Shown here in pieces: positions 49,611-62,236 of a stretch of DNA of 64,000 bases; positions within the stretch are counted from its first letter, which is position 1; each line of letters begins with the position of its first letter. The translations under genes were made by a program, and so were the position numbers. Under the pieces are notes generated by a model that saw only the letters and a list, made by a program, of their open reading frames with translations, was not told the DNA's origin and made no database searches. The DNA comes from Cherax quadricarinatus (taxonomy: Eukaryota > Arthropoda > Malacostraca > Decapoda > Parastacidae), in the NCBI RefSeq assembly GCF_038502225.1, contig NC_091293.1, positions 1,070,727 through 1,134,726 of the forward strand, written 5' to 3'.

Positions 49611-52595
49611 CTACCCTAGAACAACAGATATTAGAGCTGGGGCAGAGGCAGGGACAGCGGCCTCTACCCCAGAACAACACATATTACAGCTGGGGCAGAG
49701 GCAGGGACAGCGGCCTCTACCCCAGAACAACACATATTAGAGCTGGGGCAGAGGCAGGGACAGCGGTCTCTACCCCAGAACAACACATATTAGAGATGGG
49801 GCAGAGGCAGGGACAGCGGCCTCTACCCCAGAACAACACATATTAGAGCTGGGGCAGAGGCAGGGACAGCGGCCTCTACCCCAGAACAACAGATATTAGA
49901 GCTGGGGCAGAGGCAGGGACAGCGGCCTCTACCCCAGAACAACAGATATTAGAGCTGGGGAAGAGGCAGGGACAGCGGTCTCTACCCTAGAACAACAGAT
50001 ATTAGAGCTGGGGCAGAGGCAGGGACAGCGGTCTCTACCCCAGAACAACAGATATTAGAGGTGGGGCAGAGGCAGGGACAGCGGTCTCTACCCCAGAACA
50101 ACAGATATTAGAGCTGGGGCAGAGGCAGGGACAGCGGCCTCTACCCCAGAACAACACATATTACAGCTGGAGCAGAGGCAGGGACAGCGGCCACTACCCC
50201 AGAACAACACATATTAGAGCTTGGGCAGAGGCAGGGACAGCGGTCTCTACCCCAGGACAACAGATATCAGAGCTGGGGCAGAGGCAGGGACAGCGGCCTC
50301 TACCCCAGAACAACACATATTAGAGCTGGGGCAGAGGCAGGGACAACGGCCTCTACCCCAGAACAACAGATATTAGAGCTGGGGCAGAGGCAGGGACAGC
50401 GGCCTCTACCCCAGAACAACAGATATTAGAGCTGGGGCAGAGGCAGGGACAGCGGCCTCTACCCCAGAACAACAGATATTAGAGCTGGGGCAGAGGCAGG
50501 GATAGCGGCCTCTTCCCCAGAACAACAGATATTAGAGCTGGGGCAGAGGCAGGGACAGCGGCCTCTACCCCAGAACAACAGATATTAGAGCTGGGGCAGA
50601 GGCAGGGACAGCGGTGTCTACCCCAGAACAACAGATATTAGAGCTGGGTCAGAGGCAGGGACAGCGGTCTCTACCCCAGAACAACAGATATTAGAGCTGG
50701 GGCAGAGGCAGGGACAGCGGCCTCTACCCCAGAACAACAGATATTAGAGCTGGGGCAGAGGCAGGGACAGCGGCCTCTACCCCAGAACAACATATATTAG
50801 AGCTGGGGCAGAGGCAGGGACAGCGGCCTCTACCCCAGAACAACACATATTAGAGCTGGGGCAGAGGCAGGGACAGCGGCCTCTACCCCAGAACAACACA
50901 TATTAGAGCTGGGGCAGAGGCAGGGACAGCGGTCTCTACCCCAGAACAACAGATATTAGAGCTGGGGCAGAGGCAGGGACAGCGGCCTCTACCCCAGAAC
51001 AACAGATATTAGAGCTGGGGCAGAGGCAGGGACAGCGGCCTCTACCCCAGAACAACATATATTAGAGCTGGGGCAGAGGCAGGGACAGCGGCCTCTACCC
51101 CAGAACAACACATATTAGAGCTGGGGCAGAGGCAGGGACAGCGGCCTCTACCCCAGAACAACACATATTAGAGCTGGGGCAGAGGCAGGGACAGCGGTCT
51201 CTACCCCAGAACAACAGATATTAGAGCTGGGGCAGAGGCAGGGACAGCGGTCTGTACCCCAGAATAACAGATATTAGAGCTGGGGCAGAGACAGGGACAG
51301 CGGTCTCTACCTCAGAACAACAGATATTAGAGCTGGGGCAGAGGCAGGGACAGCGGCCTCTACCCCAGAACAACAGATATTAGAGCTGGGGCAGAGGCAG
51401 GGACAGCGGTCTCTACCCCAGAACAACAGATATTAGAGCCGGGGCAGAGGCAGGGACAGCGGTCTCTACCCCAGAACAACAGATATTAGAGCAGGGGCAG
51501 AGGCAGGGACAGCGGCCTCTACCCTAGAACAACAGATATTAAAGCTGGGGCAGAGGCAGGGACAGCGGTCTCTACCCCAGAACAACAGATATTAGAGCTG
51601 GGGCAGAGGCAGGGACAGCGGCCTCTACCCCAGAACAACACATAGTAGAGCTGGGGCAGAGGCAGGGACAGCGGCCTCTACCCCAGAACAACAGATATTA
51701 GAGCTGGGGCAGAGGCAGGGACAGCGGCCTCTACCCCAGAACAACAGATATTAGAGCTGGGGCAGAGGCAGGGACAGCGGCCTCTACCCCAGAACAACAC
51801 ATATTAGAGCTGAGGCAGAGGCAGGGACAGCGGCCTCTACCCCAGAACAACAGATATTAGAGCTGGGGGCAGAGGCAGGGACAGCGGTCTCTACCCCAGA
51901 ACAACAGATATTAGAGCTGGGGCAGAGGCAGGGACAGCGGTCTCTACCCCAGAACAACAGATATTAGAGCTGGGGCAGAGGCAGGGACAGCGGTCTCTAC
52001 CCCTGAACAACAGATATTAGAGCTGGGGCAGAGGCAGGGACAGCGGTCTCTACCCCAGAACAACAGATATTAGAGCTGGGGCAGAGGCAGGGACAGCGGT
52101 CTCTACCCCAGAACAACAGATATTAGAGCTGGGGCAGAGGCAGGGACAGCGGTCTCTACCCCAGAACAACACATGTTAGAGCTGGGGCAGAGGCAGGGAC
52201 AGCGGTCTCTACCCAAGAACAACACATATTAGAGCTGGTGCAGAGACAGGGACAACGGTCTCTACCCCAGAACAACAGATATTACAGCCGGGGCAGAGGC
52301 AGGGACAGCGGTCTCTACCCCTGAAGAACAGATATTACAGCCGGGGCAGAGGCAGGGACAGCGGTCTCTACCCCAGAACAACAGATATTAGAGCTAGGGC
52401 AGAGGCAGGGACAGCGGTCTCTACCCCAGAACAACAGATATTAGAGCTGGGGCAGAGGCAGGGACAGCGGTCTCTACCCCAGAACAACATATATTAGAGC
52501 TGGGGCAGAGGCAGGGACAGCGGTCTCTACCCCTGAACAACATATATTAGAGCTGGGGCAGAGGCAGGGACAGCGGTCTCTACCCCAGAACAACA

Positions 52596-53345
52596 ATGTA
52601 CAGTGTTGTGCACGATGGTCTGTTAGACCACAATGTACTGTGTTGTGCACGATGGTCTGTTAGACCACAATATACTGTGTTGTGCACGATGGTCTGTTAG
52701 ACCACAATGTACAGTGTTGTGCTCGGTGGTCTGTTAGACCACACTGCAATGTGTTGTGCAAGATAGTCTGTTAGACCACAATGTAATGTGTTGTGCACGA
52801 TTGTCTGTTAGACCACAATGTACTGTGTTGTGCACGATGGTCTGTTAGACCACAATGTACTGTGTTGTGCACGATTGTCTGTTAGACCACAATGTACTGT
52901 GATGTGCACGATGGTCTGTTAGACCACAATGTAATGTGTTGTGCACGATAGTCTGTTAGACCACAATGTACTGTGTTGTGCACGATGGTCTGTTAGACCA
53001 CAATGTACTGTTTGTGCACAATGGTCTGTTAGACCACACTGTACTGTGTTGTGCACGATAGTCTGTTAGACCACAATGTACTGTGTTGTGCACGATGGTC
53101 TGTTAGACCACAATGTACTGTGTTGTCCACGGTGGTCTGTTAGACCACAATGTACTGTGTTGTGCACGATGGTCTGTTAGACCACACTGTACTGTGTTGT
53201 GCACGATAGTCTGTTAGACCACAATGCACTGTGTTGTGCACGATAGTCTGTTAGACCACAATGTACTGTGCTGTGCACGATGGTCTGTTAGACCACAATG
53301 TACTGTGTTGTGCACGATAGTCTGTTAGACCACAATGTACTGTGT
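52596..53345. repeat. 37-bp tandem array
   Basis: About 20 copies of a 37-bp unit containing AATGTACTGTGTTGTGCACG and TGGTCTGTTAGACCAC. TGGTCT-GTT-AGACCA is a perfect 6-bp inverted repeat with a 3-nt loop, and GTGCAC is palindromic. It abuts the 53-bp array with no spacer. Confidence 0.95.
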
Positions 53346-56158
53346 TGTGCACGATGGTAAGACCACAATGACTGTGTTGTGCACAATGTACTGTGTTGTG
53401 CACGATGGTAAGACCACAATGTACTGTGTTGTGCACGATGGTAAGACCACAATGTACTATGTTGTGCACGATGGTAAGACCACAATGTACTATGTAGTGC
53501 ACGATAGTAAGACCACAATGTACAATAGTAAGACCGCAATGTTCTGTGTTGTGCATGATGGTAAGACCACAATGTTCTATGTTGTGCATGATGGTAAGAC
53601 CACAATGTACTATGTTGTGCACGATAGTAAGACCACAATGTTCTGTGTTGTGCATGATGGTAAGACCACAATGTTCTGTGTTGTGCATGATGGTAAGACC
53701 ACAATGTTCTGTGTTGTGCATGATGGTAAGACCACAATGTTCTATGTTGTGCACGATGGTAAGACCACAATGTACTATGTTGTGCACGATAGTAAGACCA
53801 CAATGTACTATGTAGTGCACGATAGTAAGACCGCAATGTACTATGTTGTGCACGATAGTAAGACCACAATGTTCTGTGTTGTGCATGATGGTAAGACCGC
53901 AATGTATTATGTTGTGCACGATGGTAAGACCACAATGTACTATGTTGTGCACGATAGTAAGACCACAATGTTCTGTGTTGTGCATGATGGTAAGACCACA
54001 ATGTATTATGTTGTGCACGATGGTAAGACCACAATGTTCTGTGTTGTGCACGATGGTAAGATCACAATGTACTATGCTGTGCACGATAGTAAGACCACAA
54101 TGTACTATGTTGTGCACGATGGTAAGATCACAATGTACTATGCTGTGCACGATAGTAAGACCACAATGTACTAGGTTGTGCACGATGGTAAGACCACAAT
54201 GTACTATGTTGTGCACGTACTATGCTGTGCACGATATGGTAAGACCACAATGTACTATGTTGTGCACGATAGTAAGACCACAATGTACTGTGTTGTGCAC
54301 CATGGTAAGACCACAATGTAATGTTGTGCACTAAGACCACAATGTACTGTGCACGATAGTAAGACCACAATGTACTATGTTGTGCACGATGGTAAGACCA
54401 CAATGTACTATGTTGTGCACGATGGTAAGATCACAATGTACTATGCTGTGCACGATGGTAAGACCACAATGTACTATGTTGTGCACGATAGTAAGACCAC
54501 AATGTACTATGTTGTGCACGATGGTAAGACCACAAAGTACTATGCAGTGCACGATGGTCAATAAGACTACAATTTACTATGTTGTGCACGATGGTAAGAC
54601 CACAATGTACTATGTTGTGCACGATGGTCAATAAGACTACAATGTACTATGTTGTGCACGATTGTAAGACCACAATGTACTATGTTGTGCACGATGGTCA
54701 ATAAGACTACAATGTACTATGTTGTGCACGATGGTAAGTCCACAATGTACTATATTGTGCACGATGATCAGTAAGACTACAATGTACTATGTTGTGCACG
54801 ATTGTAAGACCACAATGTACTATGTTGTGCACGATGGTAAGTTCACAATGTACTATGTTGTGCACGATAATAAGACCACAATGTACTGTGTTGTGCACGA
54901 TAGTAAGACCACAATGTACTATGTTGTGCACGATGGTAAGTCCACAATGTACTGTGTTGTGCACGATGGTAAGACCAAAATGTACTATATTGTGCACGAT
55001 AGTAAGACCACAATGTTCTATGTTGTGGACGATAGTAAGACCACAATGTACTATGTTGTGCACGATGGTAAGTTCACAATGTACTATGTTGTGCACGATG
55101 GTCAGTAAGATCACAATGTACTATGTTGTGCACGATGGTAAGACCACAATGTACTATGTTGTGCACGATGGTAAGTCCACAATGTACTATGTTGTGCACG
55201 ATGGTCAGTAAGACCACAATGTACTACGTTGTGCACGATAGTAAGACCACAATGCACTGTTTTGTGCACTATGGTAAGACCACAATGTACTATGTTGTGC
55301 ACGATAGTAAGACCACAATGTACTGTGTTGTGCACCATGGTAAGACCACAATGTACCATGTTGTGCACGATAATAAGACCACAATGTACTGTGTTGTGCA
55401 CGATAGTAAGACCACAATGAACTATGTTGTGCACGATGGTAAGTCCACAATGTACTGTGTTGTGCACGATGGTAAGACCAAAATGTATTATGTTGTGCAC
55501 GATAGTAAGACCACAATGTACTATGTTGTGCACGATGGTAAGTCCACAATGTACTATGTTGTGCACTATGGTAAGACCACAAAGTACTATGCAGTGCACG
55601 ATGGTCAATAAGACTACAATTTACTATGTTGTGCACGATGGTAAGACCACAATGTACTATGTTGTGCACGATGGTCAATAAGACTACAATGTACTATGTT
55701 GTGCACGATGGTAAGTCCACAATGTACTATGTTTTGCACGATGGTCAATGAGACTACAATGTACTATGTTGTGCACGATGGTAAGTCCACAATGTACTAT
55801 GTTGTGCACGATGGTCAGTAAGACCACAATGTACTATGTTGTGCACGATAGTAAGACCACAATGTACTGTGTTGTGCACCATGGTAAGACCACAATGTAC
55901 CATGTTGTGCACGATAATAAGACCACAATGTACTGTGTTGTGCACGATAGTAAGACCACAATATACTATGTTGTGCACGATGGTAAGTCCACAATGTACT
56001 GTGTTGTGCACGATGGTAAGACCAAAATGTACTATATTGTGCACGATAGTAAGACCACAATGTACTATGTTGTGCACGATAGTAAGACCACAATGTACTA
56101 TGTTGTGCACGATGGTAAGTCCACAATGTACTATGTTGTGCACTATGGTAAGACCAAA
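53346..56158. repeat. 33-bp tandem array derived from the 37-bp unit
   Basis: About 80 copies of a unit reading AATGTACTATGTTGTGCACG plus ATGGTAAGACCAC. It differs from the 37-bp unit by a 4-bp loss in the hairpin (TGGTCTGTTAGACCA becomes TGGTAAGACCA). 37-bp forms with GGTCAATAAGACTAC or GGTCAGTAAGACCAC are interspersed between 54558 and 55815. 33 is 11 codons, so frames such as MYYVVHDGKTT repeats (279 residues) and the minus-strand repeat of 321 residues are open by periodicity alone. Confidence 0.95.
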
Positions 56159-56323
56159 ATCCACTTAGATATTATCATCAGGTAAACATTATAACAAAAA
56201 TAATAAAGACAACACAGTGTCACACTCCAGCCATGATGTGATGTATGATAAATCCCAGCATCACATCATAGTGTACTACACTAGTGTAATATACACTAAC
56301 ATCTAAACATCACAGTACGTCAA
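56159..56323. other. Unassigned spacer
   Basis: 165 bp of AT-rich unique sequence with an imperfect dyad (ATGATGTGATGTATGATA and CATCACATCATAGTG). No gene seen. Confidence 0.5.
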
Positions 56324-57566
56324 GGAGGCAGTCAGGCAATTTTCGGCGAGCTCTCAAAAAAAAAACGAAAAATTATGGAAATTGGGTTATGTACACAGAA
56401 AAATAGCTTAACTCTTTGGCAAAACAATGGTACCAGAATGAATGTTCTACGATGTTTCTACAAGAAATTATAGTCATTTATATCAGGTATGGTGACGGCG
56501 ATATGGGTAGCGCGTCTGCTCACAGCACATATATTTTTTTGTTTTTTTTTTCCTTGTTTTCTATAGCTTTTTTTTTGCATTATTCTTTCTAATATAATAA
56601 TTGACTATTTGGCATCATATAAAATTAGGCGAAGCTTATCCGTAGAGTGCCAGCCAATCAGGAACCATCTAGTAACACTCGCCATATTCCCGCTCCAGAG
56701 AGAGCCAGGAGAATTCACTTTATTATTACCCTTATATCAACTTATATATCAACTCTACGGCTTATTTATCTATCAGAATTGATCTAATATGATATAATAA
56801 GCACTATAAATAACATACAAACATGTTATATACTCTAGACTGAATAAAATAGTCCGTAATATGGCGGGAGACAATCGGGAATATTTCAATATATATGTGT
56901 TACTCCTCTCAATGTCGTCTTTGAGTAAGAAAATTCGTTTTTTTAAGGAGGATAACTGCACTAGAACATCAGTTTACTATGAAATACACCCAAACAAACG
57001 CGATTTTCGCGAAAAAAAAAAATCAAGAAGGCGGGCCGGCCGGCGTTCCAGGCCAATATCTCGGAAGTAACTTATTCACTTATTGTACCTATTTCTTCCT
57101 TTATTACTTAATTAAATGGAATAATATTCACAGAAATTGTAGAACAAAGATTTCTCTAATTTCTGATGGCAATTTTTGGAAATACTCCAAATATTTTGGG
57201 ATTTATGTGGGAGTAAAGGGCAGATTTTTTGCAACATTCCAAGAACTAACAAACTTTATTTTTTTTTTTTGTACTAAAGATAAGTTATTTAGAGGAAAGG
57301 TCCAGAAGAAAATTCGTATTAACATTCTTCTCTCGGCACCTAGTGTCCAAACAACCTTACGTCGTCCCATTAAGGAATAAATCGGCTCCCCCCCCAAGGG
57401 CATTTTCAGTAAATCAGTCCTTTTTCAGTCTTTTCTCACTTGTTGTTTGAGGTATATTTTTGATAAATATTTTCAAGAAAGAGTGAAAACACTTTGTCTT
57501 GTGCACCAAAACTGGAGGAAATCTGAGGGGAAACAAAAAACAAAAATTAATTGCCTAACTGCCTCC
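56324..57566. mobile_element. Non-autonomous TIR DNA transposon, copy 2 (diverged relative of 18295-19477)
   Basis: The 1243-bp segment starts GGAGGCAGTCAGGCAATT and ends with the complement of GGAGGCAGTTAGGCAATT: 18-bp terminal repeats with one mismatch. Right flank is TTA; left flank is CAA, so the target duplication is not exact. Colinear blocks shared with copy 1 lie at matching distances from the left end: ACGATGTTTCTA at +125 (copy 1: +124), TTTATCTATCA at +441 (+387) and ATATCTCGGAAGTAA at +732 (+688). The frames at 56861-57403 show no transposase motif. Confidence 0.75.
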
Positions 57567-57579
57567 TTACGCACAACTT

Positions 57580-60500
57580 AGTGAACTAAACATCCTAGTG
57601 AACCAAACACCAGTGAACCTAGTGAACTAAACACCAGTGAACCTAGTGAACCAAACACCAGTGAACCTAGTGAACCAAACACCAATGAACCTAATGAATC
57701 AAACACCAGTGAACCTAGTAAACCAAACACCAGTGAACCTAGTGAATCAAACACCAGTGAACCTAGTGAACCAAACACCAGTGAACCTAGTGAACCAAAC
57801 ACCAGTGAACCTAGTGAACCAAACACCAGTGAACCTAGTGAACCAAACACCAGTGAACCTAGTGAACCAAACACCAGTGAACCTAATGAATCAAACACCA
57901 GTGAACCTAGTGAACCAAACACCAGTGAACCTAGCGAACCAAACACCAGTGAACCTAGTGAATCAGACACCAGTGAACATAGTGAACCAAACACCAGTGA
58001 ACATAATGAACCAAACAATAGTGAACCTAGTGAATGAAACACCAGTGAACCTAGCGAATCAAACACCAGTGAACCTAGTGAACCAAACACCAGTGAACAT
58101 AGTGAATCAAACACCAGTGAACATAGTGAACCAAACACCAGTGAACATAGTGAACCAAACACTAGTGAACCTAGTTAACCTAATGAACCAAACACTAGTG
58201 AACCTAGTGAACCAAACACTAGTGAACCTAGTGAACCAAACAATAGTGAACCTAGTGAACTAAACACCAGTGAACATAGTGAACCAAACACCAGTGAACC
58301 TAGTGAACCAAACACTAGTGAACCTAGTGAACCAAACACCTGTGAACCTAGTGAACCAAACACCAGTGATCCTAGTGAACCAAACACTAGGGAGCCTAGT
58401 GAACCAAACACCAGTGAACCTAGTGAACCAAACACCAGTGAACCTAGTGAACCAAACACCAGTGAACCTTGTGAATCAAACACCAGTGAACCTAGTGAAT
58501 CAAACACCAGTGAACCTAGTGAATCAAACACCAGTGAACCTAGTGAATCAAACACCAGTGAACCTTGTGAATCAAACACCAGTGAACCTACTGAACCAAA
58601 CACCAGTGAACCTAGTGAATCAAACACCAGTGAACCTAGTGAATCAGACACCAGTGAACCTTGTGAATCAAACTCTAGTGAACTTAGTGAACCAAACACC
58701 AGTGAACCTAGTGAATCAAACACCAGTGAACATAGTGAACCAAACACCAGTGAACATAGTGAACCAAACACTAGTGAACCTAGTTAACCTAATGAACCAA
58801 ACACTAGTGAACCTAGTGAACCAAACACTAGTGAACCTAGTGAACCAAACAATAGTGAACCTAGTGAACTAAACACCAGTGAACATAGTGAACCAAACAC
58901 CAGTGAACCTAGTGAACCAAACACTAGTGAACCTAGTGAACCAAACACCTGTGAACCTAGTGAACCAAACACCAGTGATCCTAGTGAACCAAACACTAGG
59001 GAGCCTAGTGAACCAAACACCAGTGAACCTAGTGAACCAAACACCAGTGAACCTAGTGAACCAAACACCAGTGAACCTTGTGAATCAAACACCAGTGAAC
59101 CTAGTGAATCAAACACCAGTGAACCTAGTGAATCAAACACCAGTGAACCTAGTGAATCAAACACCAGTGAACCTTGTGAATCAAACACCAGTGAACCTAC
59201 TGAACCAAACACCAGTGAACCTAGTGAATCAAACACCAGTGAACCTAGTGAATCAGACACCAGTGAACCTTGTGAATCAAACTCTAGTGAACTTAGTGAA
59301 CCAAACACCAGTGAACCTAGTGAATCAAACACCAGTGAACCTAGTGAATCAAACACCAGTGAACCTAGTGAACCAAACACCAGTGAACCTAGTGAACCAA
59401 ACACTAGTGAACCTAGTGAACCAAACACCAGTGAACCTAGTGAACCAAACACTAGTAAACCTAGTGAACCAAACACTAGTGAACCTATTGAACCAAACAC
59501 TAGTGAACCTAGTGAACCAAACACCAGTGAACCTAGTGAACCAAACACTAGTGAACCAAACACTAGTAAACCTAGTGAACCAAACACTAGTGAACCTATT
59601 GAACCAAACACTAGTGAACCTAGCGAATTAAACACCAGTGAACCTAGTGAACCAAACACCAGTGAACCTAGCGAATCGAACACCGGTGAACCTAGCGAAC
59701 CAAACACCAGTGAACCTAGTGAATCAAACACCAGTGAACATAGTTAACCAAACACTAGTGAACCTAGTGAACCAAACACTAGTGAACCTAGTAAACCAAA
59801 CACCAGTGAACATAATGAACCAAACAATAGTGAACCTAGTGAATGAAACACCAGTGAACCTAGCGAATCAAACACCAGTGAACCTAGTGAACCAAACACC
59901 AGTGAACATAGTGAATCAAACACCAGTGAACATAGTGAACCAAACACCAGTGAACATAGTGAACCAAACACTAGTGAACCTAGTTAACCTAATGAACCAA
60001 ACACTAGTGAACCTAGTGAACCAAACACTAGTGAACCTAGTGAACCAAACAATAGTGAACCTAGTGAACTAAACACCAGTGAACATAGTGAACCAAACAC
60101 CAGTGAACCTAGTGAACCAAACACTAGTGAACCTAGTGAACCAAACACCTGTGAACCTAGTGAACAAACACCAGTGATCCTAGTGAACCAAACACTAGGG
60201 AGCCTAGTGAACCAAACACCAGTGAACCTAGTGAACCAAACACCAGTGAACCTAGTGAACCAAACACCAGTGAACCTTGTGAATCAAACACCAGTGAACC
60301 TAGTGAATCAAACACCAGTGAACCTAGTGAATCAAACACCAGTGAACCTAGTGAATCAAACACCAGTGAACCTTGTGAATCAAACACCAGTGAACCTACT
60401 GAACCAAACACCAGTGAACCTAGTGAATCAAACACCAGTGAACCTAGTGAATCAGACACCAGTGAACCTTGTGAATCAAACTCTAGTGAACTTAGTGAAC

Positions 60501-61792
60501 CAAACACCAGTGAACCTAGTGAATCAAACACCAGTGAACATAGTGAACCAAACACCAGTGAACGTAGTGAACCAAACACTAGTGAACCTAGTTAACCTAA
60601 TGAACCAAACACTAGTGAACCTAGTGAACCAAACACTAGTGAACCTAGTGAACCAAACAATAGTGAACCTAGTGAACTAAACACCAGTGAACATAGTGAA
60701 CCAAACACCAGTGAACCTAGTGAACCAAACACTAGTGAACCTAGTGAACCAAACACCTGTGAACCTAGTGAACCAAACACCAGTGATCCTAGTGAACCAA
60801 ACACTAGGGAGCCTAGTGAACCAAACACCAGTGAACCTAGTGAACCAAACACCAGTGAACCTAGTGAACCAAACACCAGTGAACCTTGTGAATCAAACAC
60901 CAGTGAACCTAGTGAATCAAACACCAGTGAACCTAGTGAATCAAACACCAGTGAACCTAGTGAATCAAACACCAGTGAACCTTGTGAATCAAACACCAGT
61001 GAACCTACTGAACCAAACACCAGTGAACCTAGTGAATCAAACACCAGTGAACCTAGTGAATCAGACACCAGTGAACCTTGTGAATCAAACTCTAGTGAAC
61101 TTAGTGAACCAAACACCAGTGAACCTAGTGAATCAAACACCAGTGAACCTAGTGAATCAAACACCAGTGAACCTAGTGAACCAAACACCAGTGAACCTAG
61201 TGAACCAAACACTAGTGAACCTAGTGAACCAAACACCAGTGAACCTAGTGAACCAAACACTAGTAAACCTAGTGAACCAAACACTAGTGAACCTATTGAA
61301 CCAAACACTAGTGAACCTAGTGAACCAAACACCAGTGAACCTAGTGAACCAAACACTAGTGAACCAAACACTAGTAAACCTAGTGAACCAAACACTAGTG
61401 AACCTATTGAACCAAACACTAGTGAACCTAGCGAATTAAACACCAGTGAACCTAGTGAACCAAACACCAGTGAACCTAGCGAATCGAACACCGGTGAACC
61501 TAGCGAACCAAACACCAGTGAACCTAGTGAATCAAACACCAGTGAACATAGTTAACCAAACACTAGTGAACCTAGTGAACCAAACACTAGTGAACCTAGT
61601 AAACCAAACACTAGTGAACCTAGTGAACCAAACACTAGTGAACCTAGTGAACCAAACAATAGTGAACCTAGTGAACTAAACACCAGTGAACCTAGTGAAC
61701 CAAACACCAGTGAACATAATGAACCAAACACCAGTGAACATAGTGAACCAAACACCAGTGAACCTAGTGAACCAACCACCAGTTCTCTTCTT
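57580..61792. repeat. 24-bp tandem array, main block (about 175 copies)
   Basis: The unit reads AACACCAGTGAACCTAGTGA plus ACCA, with AACACTAGTG, GAATCA and GAACATAG variants. 24 bp is 8 codons, so several frames on both strands remain open (NLVNQTPV on plus, SLVFGSLG on minus, up to 315 residues). The substitutions follow no codon pattern, and stops occur wherever a variant unit creates one. Confidence 0.95.
57990..61558. repeat. 1.81-kb super-repeat in the 24-bp array
   Basis: The block 58784-59731 recurs at 60592-61539 (offset 1808) with identical minus-strand translation over 315 codons. Within it a block from GTTAACCTAATGAACC recurs at about 609 bp (58165, 58774, 59982, 60591). A single-base deletion near 60164 distinguishes one sub-block. 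Confidence 0.9.
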
Positions 61793-62236
61793 ATGACCAG
61801 AGCTTTGGTAAGATGGGTAAGGAAGAAGGATGGGTAAGGATGGAATTATTGGAAAAGGGTGGGAGGGGGGATAGAGGTAGGATATAAAAGGTAAGTGGCC
61901 CAACCACTTTGGTGTAATTTAAAAAGTGTATGTGAAATGATAAGATGTTCTTTAAGGGGTATAATACTAACCCATCAGAGTCACATAGATATAATAGGTA
62001 TATAAGTACATGACTCTGAATTGGTAGTAATTATACAAGTTGCAATTTTTTTTTCTTTTTTTTTTTTGCGATTGCACAACGGATATTTATGCGACAATGA
62101 AGGCAATAATTTTCTGGCCAGTTTATAATTTCGTGACAATGGCTTCTTACAGGTGGTGTCCAGCCATAGTAAATAGCATAATTTTTACATTAGATTGTTA
62201 TATAAGATGTCTCCCTAATTGGGGGCGATGATTTTC
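61793..62236 (-). other. Probable 3' UTR of the Jockey-like fragment
   Basis: Unique AT-rich sequence downstream of the minus-strand ORF2 fragment, with a T9CTTTTTTTTTTT run at 62046-62068 on plus. No polyA tail or target duplication is evident at the array boundary. Confidence 0.45.

Larger units (their letters stand above)
30286..52595. repeat. 53-bp minisatellite, 22.3 kb (about 420 copies)
   Basis: Tandem monomers containing GAGCTGGGGCAGAGGCAGGG, ACAGCGGCCTCTACCCCAG and AACAACAGATATT. The commonest variants are GGCCTCT/GGTCTCT, CAGATATT/CACATATT, TTAGAG/TTACAG and AGAAC/AGGAC. 53 is not a multiple of three, and the ATATTAGAG part puts a stop in one of three phases, so frames close about every 159 bp. 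The 69-80-residue frames seen here are by-products. Each monomer holds a near-perfect inverted repeat. CTGGGGCAGAGGC pairs with GCCTCTACCCCAG (12 of 13) around a 10-nt loop. Confidence 0.95.

Noticed and set aside
53251..54216. Long frames in the 33-bp array (MHNIVHCGLTIVH-type repeats, and MYYVVHDGKTT on plus)
   Set aside because: Open on both strands because 33 is divisible by three. No motif and no selection pattern.
56861..57403. Small genes inside the second TIR element (69-, 133- and 66-codon frames)
   Set aside because: Overlapping frames on both strands through A- and T-runs, with no transposase or other motif and no equivalent frame in the first copy.
58784..59731. SLVFGSLG and NLVNQTPV repeat frames resembling beta-solenoid or antifreeze-like repeats
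   Set aside because: The 24-bp period keeps several frames open on both strands. The resemblance follows from short periodicity.
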